38,407 bases of DNA from an uncultured Desulfovibrio sp. (lineage in GTDB: Bacteria > Desulfobacterota > Desulfovibrionia > Desulfovibrionales > Desulfovibrionaceae). The position numbers were made by a program, and so were the translations under genes. Below, piece by piece: positions 18,088 through 25,856 of this stretch. Each line of letters begins with the position of its first letter. Position 1 is the stretch's first letter. The notes under the pieces are model-generated. The model was not told the DNA's origin. It made no database searches and was given only the letters and a program-made list of their open reading frames with translations. The stretch covers positions 1-38,407 of the forward strand of contig CALVHG010000025.1 in NCBI GenBank assembly GCA_944327285.1, in the 5' to 3' direction.

Positions 18088-18143
18088 ATTGTCATCTTTT
18101 CTCTGTACGTTGTCAGCATATAGAAAAGATTTTTCCCGGACAA
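18088..18143 (-). promoter_or_regulatory. Promoter and operator-like repeats of the toxin-antitoxin operon
   Basis: On the minus strand TTGTCC (18138-18143), 17 bp, TATGCT (18115-18120) makes a moderate sigma70-type promoter. Just downstream, direct repeats TTGTCA (in 18088-18094 and 18109-18115, plus-strand reading) are exactly 21 bp apart, two helical turns, as expected for a ribbon-helix-helix repressor. Assignment by pattern only. Confidence 0.45.
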
Positions 18144-18167
18144 GAGCAAAACGCTTTTTGCTCCGGG
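18135..18167. terminator. Hairpin after the mob operon
   Basis: AGCAAAA (18145-18151) pairs with TTTTGCT (18156-18162), and CCCGG (18135-18139) with CCGGG (18163-18167) across an internal loop. It follows the mobA stop by 37 nt. On the minus strand it is followed by AAAAATCTTTT, so its termination strength is doubtful. It overlaps the -35 region of the toxin-antitoxin promoter. Confidence 0.35.
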
Positions 18168-18204
18168 AAGGCCCTTTCAAGGAACGGCCTCCCCGGAGCG
18201 TCTG

Positions 18205-19782
18205 TCAGCGCCCGCGCATGTGGTATCGCGGGCGGGGCGTTGCTATTTGCCGTTCAAGGCGCTGTTCAAGCGCGTCAGCGCAGGCAACAAGCTCTCGTGT
18301 ACGGCGCTCAAGCGTTGCAAGTGCCGCATCAATGTCTGCTGTCCCTCCCGTAGCTGGATGACCTCCCGGCGCAAGGCCTGAATCTGGCGTCCCTGATCCT
18401 CCATACGGGTCTGCTGGCCGGAAAGCCATGTTTCCTGCCGGTGCAGCTTCGTGGCAAGTTCTCCTTCCAGGGCCAGCAGACTTTCTTTCAGCATCCTTTC
18501 CATTTCGGTCATGCGTCACCTCCGCACCACTTCCCAGGCGTCCCGCTGGCCCACCTTGCCCGCATTGACGATCTGCTGTCCCGCAGGTGTCAGAAGGTAG
18601 CTCTTGCCTTCGGCCTGATACGGCTCCAGCCCCTTGAAACTGTTCCAGAGCGAGGCATTTTGCGCTTCCAGCTGTTCCCGCCGGGCACTCAGGTTTGAAA
18701 TCTCCTGTTCCAGAGCCTCGATTCGGTACTGTGACAGCATCAGCAGGCCCCAGATGGTCAGCACCGACACAATCAGGATTGCACAGCTCCACAGCAGGGC
18801 CAGCCGATAGGGACGGCTGAATACCGTCCCCATAGTCCGGCAGCGGGAGCTGATGTTCTGCTCCAGCTGTGCAAGACTTTCGAGGATAGCGTTTTCGGTT
18901 GTAGCCAGCGCGTTTTTCGATGACGCTTGTAAATGCTGCTGCAAGGCGTGAAAGTTCTCCTGAAACAGAGCTTCTGTCGCCTGCCTTTCTTTCTCGGTTC
19001 TGGCCCGCAGTTTCTCGGCCAGTGAGGATGCACTGTTCTGCATAGATACCTCCCTTGAGGCGGAGCTTGTCGCCGCTCTCCGGATCATGGACAGTGAGAT
19101 AGTTTTTTCCCATGCGGCCGATTTTCAGACCGGCTTCCCCCAGAGCCTGAATGATGTCCTGCCGCGTGCGGATTTTTCCCTGCTCCAGAAGCGTCAGCAA
19201 ATAGTCATGCACAGCCTGCCGGTTTTCCTCCCGTTGATTTCTGCCGGGCTTTCTGCCCCAGCGCAGCAGACGCGCCGCATGGAGATCGGCATGGTCCGGC
19301 GTACACAGGCGCGCCCGCTGCGGATCATCCGGTCTGGCCCAGCCTTCCCGGATATTGTGCAGGTCGCGAAAGACATCGAAATCCTTTTGCCAGCCGGGCG
19401 GGCATGGATTGAAGGCCCGGCCGCTGGAAAGCTCCACGCGCGGAATCACAAAATGCAACTCATGATGCCCGGCGTGGCTATGCCGAACCCAGAGAATTGC
19501 CCGCTGATCTTCTTCCAGCCCGGCAAAGGCCACAGCCTCGAAATCATCCATGACGCGCTGTTCCTGTTCCGGCGTTACCGTATCTTCGGGATGCCAGGAA
19601 AGAACCCCGGCCGTAAAACGCCATGTCGTATCCAGCAAATCAATCAACGCCCGCGTTCGCTCCACATCGCCGCGCAGGACTTCCGGCGGATGTGCGTCCC
19701 GGCCCGGATAGTCCGGCCGTACCAGATAGCGCGTGGGGGCGCTGCCGTTTCCTCGTCCATGCGGAAAAACCTTCATATACAT
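18205..19782 (-). CDS. mobA: MobA/MbeA-like relaxase (MOBP)
   Basis: A 525-residue relaxase that should nick oriT and start conjugative mobilization. The His-rich motif HSHAGHHELHFVIPR with following GRAFNPCPPG is the metal-binding motif III of MobA-type relaxases. The start ATG overlaps the mobC stop. The N-terminal ~270 residues are conserved relaxase. From about residue 290 the frame is biased and low in recognisable structure because mobB and mobD are coded in another frame of the same DNA. The last ~35 residues (ALATLERRTRELVACADALE) again look like a true helix, so the frame does run to 18205. The same nested layout is known from ColE1 mbeA-mbeB-mbeD. Confidence 0.85.
   Translation of the reverse strand: MYMKVFPHGRGNGSAPTRYLVRPDYPGRDAHPPEVLRGDVERTRALIDLLDTTWRFTAGVLSWHPEDTVTPEQEQRVMDDFEAVAFAGLEEDQRAILWVRHSHAGHHELHFVIPRVELSSGRAFNPCPPGWQKDFDVFRDLHNIREGWARPDDPQRARLCTPDHADLHAARLLRWGRKPGRNQREENRQAVHDYLLTLLEQGKIRTRQDIIQALGEAGLKIGRMGKNYLTVHDPESGDKLRLKGGIYAEQCILTGRETAGQNRERKAGDRSSVSGELSRLAAAFTSVIEKRAGYNRKRYPRKSCTAGAEHQLPLPDYGDGIQPSLSAGPAVELCNPDCVGADHLGPADAVTVPNRGSGTGDFKPECPAGTAGSAKCLALEQFQGAGAVSGRRQELPSDTCGTADRQCGQGGPAGRLGSGAEVTHDRNGKDAERKSAGPGRRTCHEAAPAGNMAFRPADPYGGSGTPDSGLAPGGHPATGGTADIDAALATLERRTRELVACADALEQRLERQIATPRPRYHMRGR
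18243..18512 (-). CDS. MbeD-like mobilization protein nested in mobA
   Basis: An 89-residue, coiled-coil-rich protein (MTEMERMLKESLLALEGELA, then heptad-like RQIQALRREVIQLREGQQTL) resembling MbeD/MobD of ColE1-type plasmids. It lies entirely inside mobA in another frame. A strong GGAGG in the minus-strand sequence GGAGGTGACGC precedes its ATG and overlaps the mobB stop. In ColE1 the MbeD protein aids mobilization and entry exclusion; the function here is inferred. Confidence 0.7.
   Translation of the reverse strand: MTEMERMLKESLLALEGELATKLHRQETWLSGQQTRMEDQGRQIQALRREVIQLREGQQTLMRHLQRLSAVHESLLPALTRLNSALNGK
18516..19043 (-). CDS. mobB: MbeB-like membrane mobilization protein nested in mobA
   Basis: 175 residues starting MQNSASSLAEKLRARTEKER, with AAGGGAGG 6 nt upstream deciding the start; the frame is open for 15 more codons. 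An N-terminal helical half is followed by one membrane segment (LALLWSCAILIVSVLTIWGL) and a coiled coil (QYRIEALEQEISNLSARREQ), as in MbeB/MobB proteins that link the relaxosome to the membrane/T4SS. Fully contained in mobA in a different frame, and followed directly by the mbeD-like gene in the same frame. Confidence 0.75.
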   Translation of the reverse strand: MQNSASSLAEKLRARTEKERQATEALFQENFHALQQHLQASSKNALATTENAILESLAQLEQNISSRCRTMGTVFSRPYRLALLWSCAILIVSVLTIWGLLMLSQYRIEALEQEISNLSARREQLEAQNASLWNSFKGLEPYQAEGKSYLLTPAGQQIVNAGKVGQRDAWEVVRR

Positions 19783-20114
19783 GACGGCTCTCCGGGAGGG
19801 GGCGGGGGTGTGTCTTTCGCAAGCAACGCCCGTTCAAGACTGATTAGTGCCGTCAGAATCTCCACGGCTTCGGCGCGGCTTTTCCATGTGTTGGCCCAGC
19901 GGGCAAGCTGATTAAGATTGGCCCCGATACGCGCAAGCTGCCGGATACGCTCTTTCTCCAGCGGTGTTTGTCGCAGACGATAGTCCAACGCCCTTTGGCG
20001 CAGAAAATCCGTAACGGTCTGTCCCTGCATAGTAGCCTTGGCAGTAATGGCTTCTTTCTCCTCCGGGGTGACGCGCAGCTTGAGCCATGCGCTGCGCCTT
20101 GCCGTTGTGCTCAT
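19773..20114 (-). CDS. mobC: MobC/MbeC-like relaxosome accessory protein
   Basis: 113 residues beginning MSTTARRSAWLKLRVTPEEK, with AGGAAAGG upstream of the ATG at 20114; the longer open frame to 20339 has no supporting signal. The region TVTDFLRQRALDYRLRQTPL and LARIGANLNQLARWANTWKS is the classic MobC signature, a ribbon-helix-helix-like oriT-binding protein that helps the relaxase open the nick site. The stop overlaps the mobA start (ATGTATATGA), implying coupled translation. A proline-rich tail (DTPPPPPGEP) ends the protein. Confidence 0.85.
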   Translation of the reverse strand: MSTTARRSAWLKLRVTPEEKEAITAKATMQGQTVTDFLRQRALDYRLRQTPLEKERIRQLARIGANLNQLARWANTWKSRAEAVEILTALISLERALLAKDTPPPPPGEPSCI

Positions 20115-20325
20115 GTCCTTTCCTGCCTTTGGCTTTTGTGCGGGGTCGAGGGGCGGCACGCCCCCGCCAGCCCCGGCAGGGGGCACCGCGTCAGCGTGTG
20201 CCCACAACGGGTAGGCTGGCTCTGCGGCCTGCCGCCATATTTCAGATACGCTGCCTTGACTGGCAGGGGATATCCCTTTGCGAAGAATGCGAAATAAGAA
20301 AAAAGCGAAATAAGCGAAAAAAGAT
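20115..20325. other. Non-coding region upstream of mobC, candidate oriT
   Basis: 211 bp without a gene between mobC and the replication protein. It contains an imperfect GC-rich inverted repeat around 20160-20183 (GCCCCC ... GGGGGC) and a perfect palindrome GGGATATCCC (20267-20276). In ColE1-type mob clusters oriT lies just upstream of mbeC, so this is where I would expect it. I could not identify a nick-site consensus. Confidence 0.3.
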
Positions 20326-20376
20326 TCATGATGCGTCACCTCTTTTTTCGCCAGATTCTCTTTTTTCGCTTATTTC
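20307..20376. repeat. 17-bp perfect inverted repeat with related AT-rich repeats
   Basis: GAAATAAGCGAAAAAAG (20307-20323) is repeated inverted at 20360-20376 with 36 bp between. Partial copies of the TTTTTTCGC motif also occur at 20343-20351 and 20388-20396, and GCGAAATAAGAAAAAAGCG-like sequence at 20290-20306. The right arm lies inside the 3' end of the replication gene and produces its repetitive Glu/Lys/Ser-rich tail. Confidence 0.75.
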
Positions 20377-22680
20377 TCTATACTCGCTTTTTTCGCACAG
20401 ACAGAGAATCAGACGCGAACGTCCACCGGTCTTTTCCCGGGAAATACTGATGCGCCGCTGTGCTTCCAGCTGTTGCAAGACTGGTTGCAAACGTTCTTTC
20501 GGGACATGCCCGTGAAAGACCCGGCTCAGCTCCGTTGCCGACATCGGCCCCCGCCGGAGTGCGGCCAGAACCTTCTCTTCCAGAGGGTCTGCTCCCCGGC
20601 TGCCGAAAATGTACATGGCTGATGCCCGGGCATAGCTCCACATGGCCAGCGCGGCCTGCAAATGTCCGGCGTCTATCTGCTCCTGTCCATCCAGCAGGGC
20701 ATACACAAGGGCAAGGCGCAATGTCTGGGCCTCGGCACGATTTATCAGACAGCCCACAAGCCCGATATGCTCTCGGGACAGTTCCGGGTAGACCTCTTTC
20801 CAGACCGACAGTCCCCTTTCGCTCATTCGCATGAGGCCGCGCTTCTGCGCCCGGGCGATCAGCCTCCACAACTCCTGTTGCAGGGGAGCAAGTTTTTCCT
20901 CCGGCATGGGAGACGGCAGAGGAACCAGCTTTGCCCGGCGGGCGCATATCCAGAGAAAGCGATTGCCAAAGCCGTTGAAGGCCTGCACATCTCCCAGACT
21001 GACGGCAAGCTCCTGCATGGTGATATGCGTCAGAATATTGATATGAGCGCCTCGCACCGTGATGGGATTATTCTTTGTCAGGGGCGCATAATCGCCGGAA
21101 TCCCAGAAACTGCGAATGCCCATGGAAAGCGTATTGCCTTCGCGCCGTGTGCAGGCCAGTCCACTGGCAAACTCCTCATCCATGACGAGCAGACGCTTGT
21201 CCCCTTTCTCGCGCAAAACTTCTTCCGGGTGGGCGGCCTGCCATCGCTCCCGTTCGGCATCAGATTCCTCCCGGACATGGAAGGCCAGTCCCTCTCCGGT
21301 GGAAAGCGGGCCGCTGCTTTCCCGGGCAGGCAAAGGCAGTTTCCATGCCTGTAAATCCGAAGGGCGGCAAAACTTACGTCCGAAAAGGCGACTTACCGGA
21401 TGCCGGGAGGTTCCTTTGCGCGCCTTGCTGGAATTGCCGCAAATAACGGCAAAGAGACGGGGCGGGTGGATAGTTTCTCCGACGTGGATATGCGGCCCGT
21501 AATTGGGAGCAAGCCCGTAGATTTCCGCACAAAAGCGCACCAGTGCCGTTATGCAGACCGCTGCCGGGTCCGCCTCGCTGTCTCGCGTGGCCAGCCGGAC
21601 AAATTCTCCCAGAATACCGGGACAGGCTTCCCAGGAAAACGTCGGCCAGCTGTGCAGCTCCAGCTCCACCGGTTCGTCTGGCCGCAGGTGTGCGTCCTGC
21701 ATGACGTGCAGGCCCGGAAAGCGTTCCTGCGCGTGGCGCAAAAAATCCGCTGCCGGAAGGGCCTGTTTCAGACACTGCCCTATATCCATATGCTCGGGAA
21801 CTTCATCCGCCAGATCCCACGCCTCGGGCAGTTCGGAGGGGGGCAGAACACACAAAGGCGTAACCTCCTGTTCTGCGAGAACAGTCAGCAGGGAACAGAC
21901 CGCACGAAAGCCCGGCGCATCGTTATCCGGCCAGATCGTGACGCGTCGGAAACGCAGCGGCGCATAAGCAGATCGGCAAACAGCGTTTGCGCCGCCGCTC
22001 CATGTCAGAACAGCATACTCCGGGAAAAGACGCTGTGCGGCATCCGCTGTTTTTTCTCCTTCCACCAGCAGTACCGGCGCTTCCGGGCGAAGTGCGAGTT
22101 CATGCAGACCATACAGGGGGCGCGGCTCCGGCAGGGCCTTCCAGAACCAGCCGGGCGAGCCAGTTCCCCCTTCCCGACCATAGGACAGAGGCAGAATGAC
22201 CTTGCTGCCGTCTTCGCGTGAAAAGCGCGCGACACAGGCAAGCAGGCGTCCAGCCTCATCCAGATAGCGCCAAAGCTGCGTATACGTCCCCAGCTGTCCA
22301 TGCCGACGCGGCGGCTCCGGCGCTGAAGGAGGCACAGGCAGCAGGGGGATAAAGGGACGCGCCGGCGCAGGGGAAGACGTTGTTGCGCAGTCCGGAGAAA
22401 GCGTATACCGCCGGGCCAGCTCTCGTGCCGCCTCGCCGGGGCGCAGCCTCCAGCATTGCGCGGCAAGGCTGATGATGTCCGACCAGCGTTCTCCGGTGGC
22501 AAAGTCGCTGCCGACGCCGTTTTGCAGATTGGTGCGGCAGGAGTTCCCCTGTCCGCCCTCCAGAGACGCGCAACAGTATTCCCTGCCGACGATCCGCCCT
22601 CCCGGCAGGATATCCGCAAGAACATCCGCCAGACGCGGTTGCAAACCATCTCTGACCGTCTGAAAGAGATCGCTACTCAT
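20326..22680 (-). CDS. Toprim/DUF3987-like replication primase protein
   Basis: 784 residues from the ATG that overlaps the end of the upstream HTH gene (ATGAGTAG). The N-terminal part (CRTNLQNGVGSDFATGERWS) is a primase-type binding region. A Toprim domain follows: VLLVEGEKTADAAQ with E207, and TIWPDNDAPG with D251 and D253. A long C-terminal half resembles DUF3987/YfjI-type proteins of phages and integrative elements. It ends in a repetitive charged tail produced by the local inverted repeat. The likely role is priming replication of the excised element. No Walker A motif is obvious, so I do not call it a helicase. Confidence 0.75.
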   Translation of the reverse strand: MSSDLFQTVRDGLQPRLADVLADILPGGRIVGREYCCASLEGGQGNSCRTNLQNGVGSDFATGERWSDIISLAAQCWRLRPGEAARELARRYTLSPDCATTSSPAPARPFIPLLPVPPSAPEPPRRHGQLGTYTQLWRYLDEAGRLLACVARFSREDGSKVILPLSYGREGGTGSPGWFWKALPEPRPLYGLHELALRPEAPVLLVEGEKTADAAQRLFPEYAVLTWSGGANAVCRSAYAPLRFRRVTIWPDNDAPGFRAVCSLLTVLAEQEVTPLCVLPPSELPEAWDLADEVPEHMDIGQCLKQALPAADFLRHAQERFPGLHVMQDAHLRPDEPVELELHSWPTFSWEACPGILGEFVRLATRDSEADPAAVCITALVRFCAEIYGLAPNYGPHIHVGETIHPPRLFAVICGNSSKARKGTSRHPVSRLFGRKFCRPSDLQAWKLPLPARESSGPLSTGEGLAFHVREESDAERERWQAAHPEEVLREKGDKRLLVMDEEFASGLACTRREGNTLSMGIRSFWDSGDYAPLTKNNPITVRGAHINILTHITMQELAVSLGDVQAFNGFGNRFLWICARRAKLVPLPSPMPEEKLAPLQQELWRLIARAQKRGLMRMSERGLSVWKEVYPELSREHIGLVGCLINRAEAQTLRLALVYALLDGQEQIDAGHLQAALAMWSYARASAMYIFGSRGADPLEEKVLAALRRGPMSATELSRVFHGHVPKERLQPVLQQLEAQRRISISREKTGGRSRLILCLCEKSEYREISEKRESGEKRGDAS

Positions 22681-22897
22681 GCCTGCCCCGCCCGCGTCTG
22701 GTATCGTTGCTTTCCAGCGTCTCAATGGAGCGAGAGGCAAAGAAGGCCTCAAGGTCCCTGATGTCATACAGAACACGTCTGCCGAGTTTGGCATAGCGCG
22801 GCCCTTTATGCTTGCAGCGCCAGACCTCAAGCGTATTGGGCTGAACGCCCAGATAGGCGGCAGCTTCCTGCGTGTTGAGTTTTTGCCGTTCGTTCAT
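22673..22897 (-). CDS. Small MerR/AlpA-like HTH regulator or excisionase
   Basis: 74 residues (MNERQKLNTQEAAAYLGVQP, then RCKHKGPRYAKLGRRVLYDI) with the helix-turn-helix of the excisionase/MerR-like family that often controls element excision or replication genes. The start at 22897 is supported by GGGAG upstream. A weak CTGCAT/ATGCAG inverted repeat flanks the leader next to that Shine-Dalgarno. The stop TAG overlaps the replication gene's ATG, so the two are translationally coupled. Confidence 0.85.
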   Translation of the reverse strand: MNERQKLNTQEAAAYLGVQPNTLEVWRCKHKGPRYAKLGRRVLYDIRDLEAFFASRSIETLESNDTRRGRGRHE

Positions 22898-23130
22898 TTG
22901 ACACTCCCTGCATGATTTGGGCTGCGCTGTATGCAGCCTCATGAGCTTTGAAGGGAGTGTAGGGGCTTTGCCTGAGGCAAAAAATCGTCTGCCTGAAACA
23001 GCGGACAAAAAAGAATCTCCAGGTTCTGTTCAAACCCAGAGATCCTTTAAAATATAACGCTATTTCAATATGTTATAAAATACAACGTTCTGTTCATCGC
23101 ACTATATTCATGGAAACAGGCCTCAGAGAA
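22898..23130. promoter_or_regulatory. Regulatory region upstream of the HTH-replication operon
   Basis: 233 bp between leftward genes, AT-rich at 23041-23110. It contains ATATAACGCTAT within 23051-23063, a 13-mer (with leading A) that recurs at 36644-36656 upstream of the alpA gene. TACAACGTT follows at 23082-23090. I see no other gene. It probably holds the promoter and an operator of the leftward operon. Confidence 0.35.
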
Positions 23131-24216
23131 TCAGCGTGCTTTTCCTGCTCCCGGCGTCTTTCTGGCATGTCTGCCAAGCGCAGCCCGGATAATTTCCATC
23201 GCCCACCCATCCAGCGCATAGGGAGTTCCGCTTTCTTTTTTCCTGCCGGTGGAAAGCAGTGCTTCAATGTCTCCCTTTATTTCCGGGTGTCGGGAAAGCT
23301 CCTCTTCAAAAGCCTGCTGTATTTCCGTACGCGTGTAGGCGGTATCAGGCTCTGCATCTCTCAACAGACGCTCAATCGTCGGAACAGCAACACGCCAGAA
23401 TGGAATTTTTCTGATATCGCGGGTTTCCTGCCCCTTTCCGTCCCGTGCCTGCAATGTTTGCTGTTTTCTTTGCAGCTCCCTGTTTTCCTCATGCAGCGCA
23501 GCAAGTTCCTCCTGCTGCTTCCGGCAGCTCTCCCTTTCGAGAATGAGCGAAGCCTCAAGACCTTCCGCCTGCTTCTTCAGATTTGCGATGGTGGATACAT
23601 GCGCCGCAATAAGCTGATCCTGATAGCTGCTTTTCAGTGCGACAAAGTCTTCCACAGCAAGGCACAGCGTCTGCCTGCCAAGGCAACGCTCAAGCGTCGC
23701 CATATCTCTCATGCCCGCATTGAAAGAGTATGGATAGAATCTGGCTTTCACATGCTCTTTTACCGGATCAATCAAGGGCTCAGCAGCAATATAAAAGGGC
23801 AGCGTATAACGTATGGCAATATCGAAAGCCCTGCCGGGATCGGCAATCCCCAGCTCATTCATGCAGAATTTAAATTCTACGGCCTTGTTGAGTGTCACAG
23901 GTGTTGACCAGTTTCCATGTCCTGCCCAGCGGATAATCCGCCATGCAACAAATCCGCAGATAAGAAGCAAGGCTGTATAGAGGACAAAAACGTGTCCTGC
24001 CCGTGTGCTAATCAGCTGCTGCAATAGAGGAAAAGTTTCTTTTTCGAGAAGACCTTCATGATAGGCACGCTCAATCAGAGATAAAAATGTATGTTTATCT
24101 ATATAATCAAGAAGAAATGCGAGAGAAGATGCAATAAATGCATACACAAAAAAAGCAAAGGTTTTCTGCAATGCCCCTTTCTGCAACAGGGTAAGATTTT
24201 TATCGGATCGTTCCAT
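23131..24216 (-). CDS. Membrane-anchored coiled-coil protein, function unknown
   Basis: 361 residues. Two N-terminal membrane segments (TFAFFVYAFIASSLAFLLDY and VFVLYTALLLICGFVAWRII) flank a ~40-residue loop. A soluble part follows, then a coiled coil (LERESCRKQQEELAALHEEN) and a C-terminal helical region (TAYTRTEIQQAFEEELSRHP). I do not recognise a family. The ATG at 24216 has AGGAAG just upstream; an ATG at 24231 in the same frame lacks one. It is cargo of the mobilizable element, between its replication genes and its integrase. Membrane sensing or exclusion is possible, but nothing in the sequence proves it. Confidence 0.7.
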   Translation of the reverse strand: MERSDKNLTLLQKGALQKTFAFFVYAFIASSLAFLLDYIDKHTFLSLIERAYHEGLLEKETFPLLQQLISTRAGHVFVLYTALLLICGFVAWRIIRWAGHGNWSTPVTLNKAVEFKFCMNELGIADPGRAFDIAIRYTLPFYIAAEPLIDPVKEHVKARFYPYSFNAGMRDMATLERCLGRQTLCLAVEDFVALKSSYQDQLIAAHVSTIANLKKQAEGLEASLILERESCRKQQEELAALHEENRELQRKQQTLQARDGKGQETRDIRKIPFWRVAVPTIERLLRDAEPDTAYTRTEIQQAFEEELSRHPEIKGDIEALLSTGRKKESGTPYALDGWAMEIIRAALGRHARKTPGAGKAR

Positions 24217-24241
24217 ATACTTCCTGACCATCTAAAATATA

Positions 24242-24445
24242 CCCGGTATCCGGGGCGTGTTCCTGCCGGTCAGCAGCGGGTAAAAATTCCCCCCGGAGCC
24301 AGCGTCGCAGCTCCCGGATGCCGAAGCCGCGCAGGGCTGGCAAGGGGAAAAGCGCAGCGGCCCTTGCCAGACTGAGCAGAGCAGGCAGAAAGGAGCCAGA
24401 CGCCCGGGGGGAATTCCCCCTGGTGAAGCTGCCTTTCCTGCCTGC
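24242..24445. repeat. Nested inverted repeats, structured non-coding segment
   Basis: Within the 240-bp gap upstream of the membrane protein there are four hairpin elements. CCCGG/CCGGG lies at 24242-24254. A perfect 12-bp pair AATTCCCCCCGG (24285-24296) and CCGGGGGGAATT (24404-24415) encloses a perfect 10-bp pair CTGGCAAGGG (24337-24346) and CCCTTGCCAG (24361-24370). A third pair, 24381-24393 with 24432-24445, overlaps the outer arm and would compete with it. No coding frame explains it. It could be a replication origin, oriT or structured RNA. Confidence 0.6.
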
Positions 24446-24475
24446 ATTCTGTCAACTGTTACAGGAAAACTCACG

Positions 24476-25627
24476 TTATCCCTGCGTTTCCACTGAGCCA
24501 AACAGGCCGGAAGCGACTTCGGAGGCCTTGCGCAGGGCATCATCATGCAAGTGAGCATAGCGCTGCGTCATCTGCGGGCTGGAGTGTGTCAGCAGCTTTT
24601 GCAGCTCGTACATGGAAACCTGCCCGGAACTGGCCAGCCAGGAAGCAAAGGAATGGCGCAAGCCATGCAAGGGGCGGAAAGATTCCGGCAATCCCGCTTT
24701 TCTCTTTACGCGTTTCAGAAAGGGCGTGATATTCCCGCGCGGCTTGTCATCATAGCGGCCGGGAAAAACATAGGGGCTGCGTGTCTGTGGCACAGAGGAA
24801 AGAATGGCTCTGGCCTGCTCATTCATGGGGATAGTCTCGGTTTTCCCCTTTTTAGCCACTTCTCCGCGTAACGTGATGAAGCCGCGTTCAAAATCCACAT
24901 CCTGCCATTGCAGATTGAGAAGGGTTCCGCGTCGCATACCGGTAAACAGTGCCAGACGAACCAGCGAAGCCAGCGTCTGATCCGGCTCCTCATCCAGAGC
25001 CTGCAAGAGCTTTCGAGCCTGTTCCGGTGTCAGGTTTTCCGTCACCTTGTTGTCAACCGTCGGCATGGAAATATGCAATGTGCCGGGAATCGCTTCCACA
25101 TAGCCCTTGCGCAAGGCAAAATTCAGCAGGCGTTTGATCAGCGTCAGGACATGCTTGACTGTCTGCGGGGATTTTCCGGCCTTTTCCAGACGGGAACGCA
25201 GCCTGTCAATGTCGTGAACAGTCAGCTCCGGGATGCTCTTTTTACCCAGTGCCGGGGCAATGTGCAGCGAATAACGGATGCGATCATCCTTGATGGTGCG
25301 GTTGGCGCTCTTGGCTTCTGCAAAAAGGGCCCAAATCCTGTTAAAGGAGTACCGGGATTCCTCTGCCTGTCGTGCGGCTCGGGCGGCGGCTCTTTTTTCA
25401 CCATTGGAGGCATCCTTGCCTTCGATACGCAGGCCCCGGATGGAGGCAGCCTTGGCGGCGGTCATATTGTCACGATACTGCCCGCCGACTTTTTCCTCAA
25501 TGAGCTTTCCCTGCTTACGATAGCGAATATAGTAGATTTTTTCTGTGCCGTGTCCTGCTGCCCGGAGGGCCTCCACAAAGTAGACGCCTGCATATCCAAC
25601 AACTGACTGCCGCTTTCTGCTTGCCAT
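24476..25627 (-). CDS. Tyrosine-recombinase integrase
   Basis: 383 residues from the ATG at 25627 (MASRKRQSVV), which has AAAGG upstream; a GTG at 25663 is in frame but unsupported. Catalytic signatures are present: TGMRRGTLLNL (Arg I), the lysine in KKGKTETIPMNE, HGLRHSFASW (His-x-x-Arg), LTHSSPQMTQRYAHL (His and nucleophilic Tyr). The SAM-like DNA-binding domain lies at about residues 110-190. It lies 230 bp from the truncated tRNA-Glu end, so it is the likely integrase of the mobilizable element to its left. Confidence 0.92.
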   Translation of the reverse strand: MASRKRQSVVGYAGVYFVEALRAAGHGTEKIYYIRYRKQGKLIEEKVGGQYRDNMTAAKAASIRGLRIEGKDASNGEKRAAARAARQAEESRYSFNRIWALFAEAKSANRTIKDDRIRYSLHIAPALGKKSIPELTVHDIDRLRSRLEKAGKSPQTVKHVLTLIKRLLNFALRKGYVEAIPGTLHISMPTVDNKVTENLTPEQARKLLQALDEEPDQTLASLVRLALFTGMRRGTLLNLQWQDVDFERGFITLRGEVAKKGKTETIPMNEQARAILSSVPQTRSPYVFPGRYDDKPRGNITPFLKRVKRKAGLPESFRPLHGLRHSFASWLASSGQVSMYELQKLLTHSSPQMTQRYAHLHDDALRKASEVASGLFGSVETQG

Positions 25628-25655
25628 ACCGACCTTTACCCTGTTTGACGCTCTA

Positions 25656-25744
25656 TGCCCCACACATGCGCAGCATGATGCAGCTTAACATATTGAAAAT
25701 AAGGATATTCCTTATTTTCATCTGCCCCACACCATGCCCCACAG
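25656..25744. promoter_or_regulatory. Integrase upstream region: palindrome and TGCCCCAC repeats
   Basis: A perfect 11-bp inverted repeat GAAAATAAGGA/TCCTTATTTTC (25695-25705, 25709-25719) lies about 70 bp upstream of the integrase ATG. TGCCCCACA occurs three times in direct orientation (from 25656, 25723 and 25735). These are good candidates for operator or integrase/excisionase binding sites. No T-tract, so not a terminator. Confidence 0.5.
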
Positions 25745-25818
25745 GCAGCATAAAGTCCAGTCGATGTCGGCGGCTTTTCAGCGAAGAAATATTTCGTTAA
25801 TTAATTGAAAAATAAGAC

Positions 25819-25838
25819 TTTATCAAAGTTTATCAAAG
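25819..25838. repeat. Tandem TTTATCAAAG arm-type repeats next to att
   Basis: TTTATCAAAG occurs twice head to tail (25819-25828, 25829-25838), 19 bp before the tRNA-Glu remnant. A third TTTATCAAA is at 27371-27379, after the next integrase. Short repeated sites flanking a core are typical arm-type integrase sites. Confidence 0.5.
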
Positions 25839-25856
25839 AAGGTAAATCCTACTGTA

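Noticed and set aside
18088..18116. Promoter CTGACA / GACAAT for the antitoxin gene
   Set aside because: Spacing is ideal, but transcription would start about 5 nt from the ATG and exclude the Shine-Dalgarno; the upstream TTGTCC/TATGCT pair fits better.
20115..20339. N-terminal extension of mobC to 20339
   Set aside because: The longer frame has no Shine-Dalgarno and overlaps the replication gene; MobC homologues begin near MSTTARRSAW.
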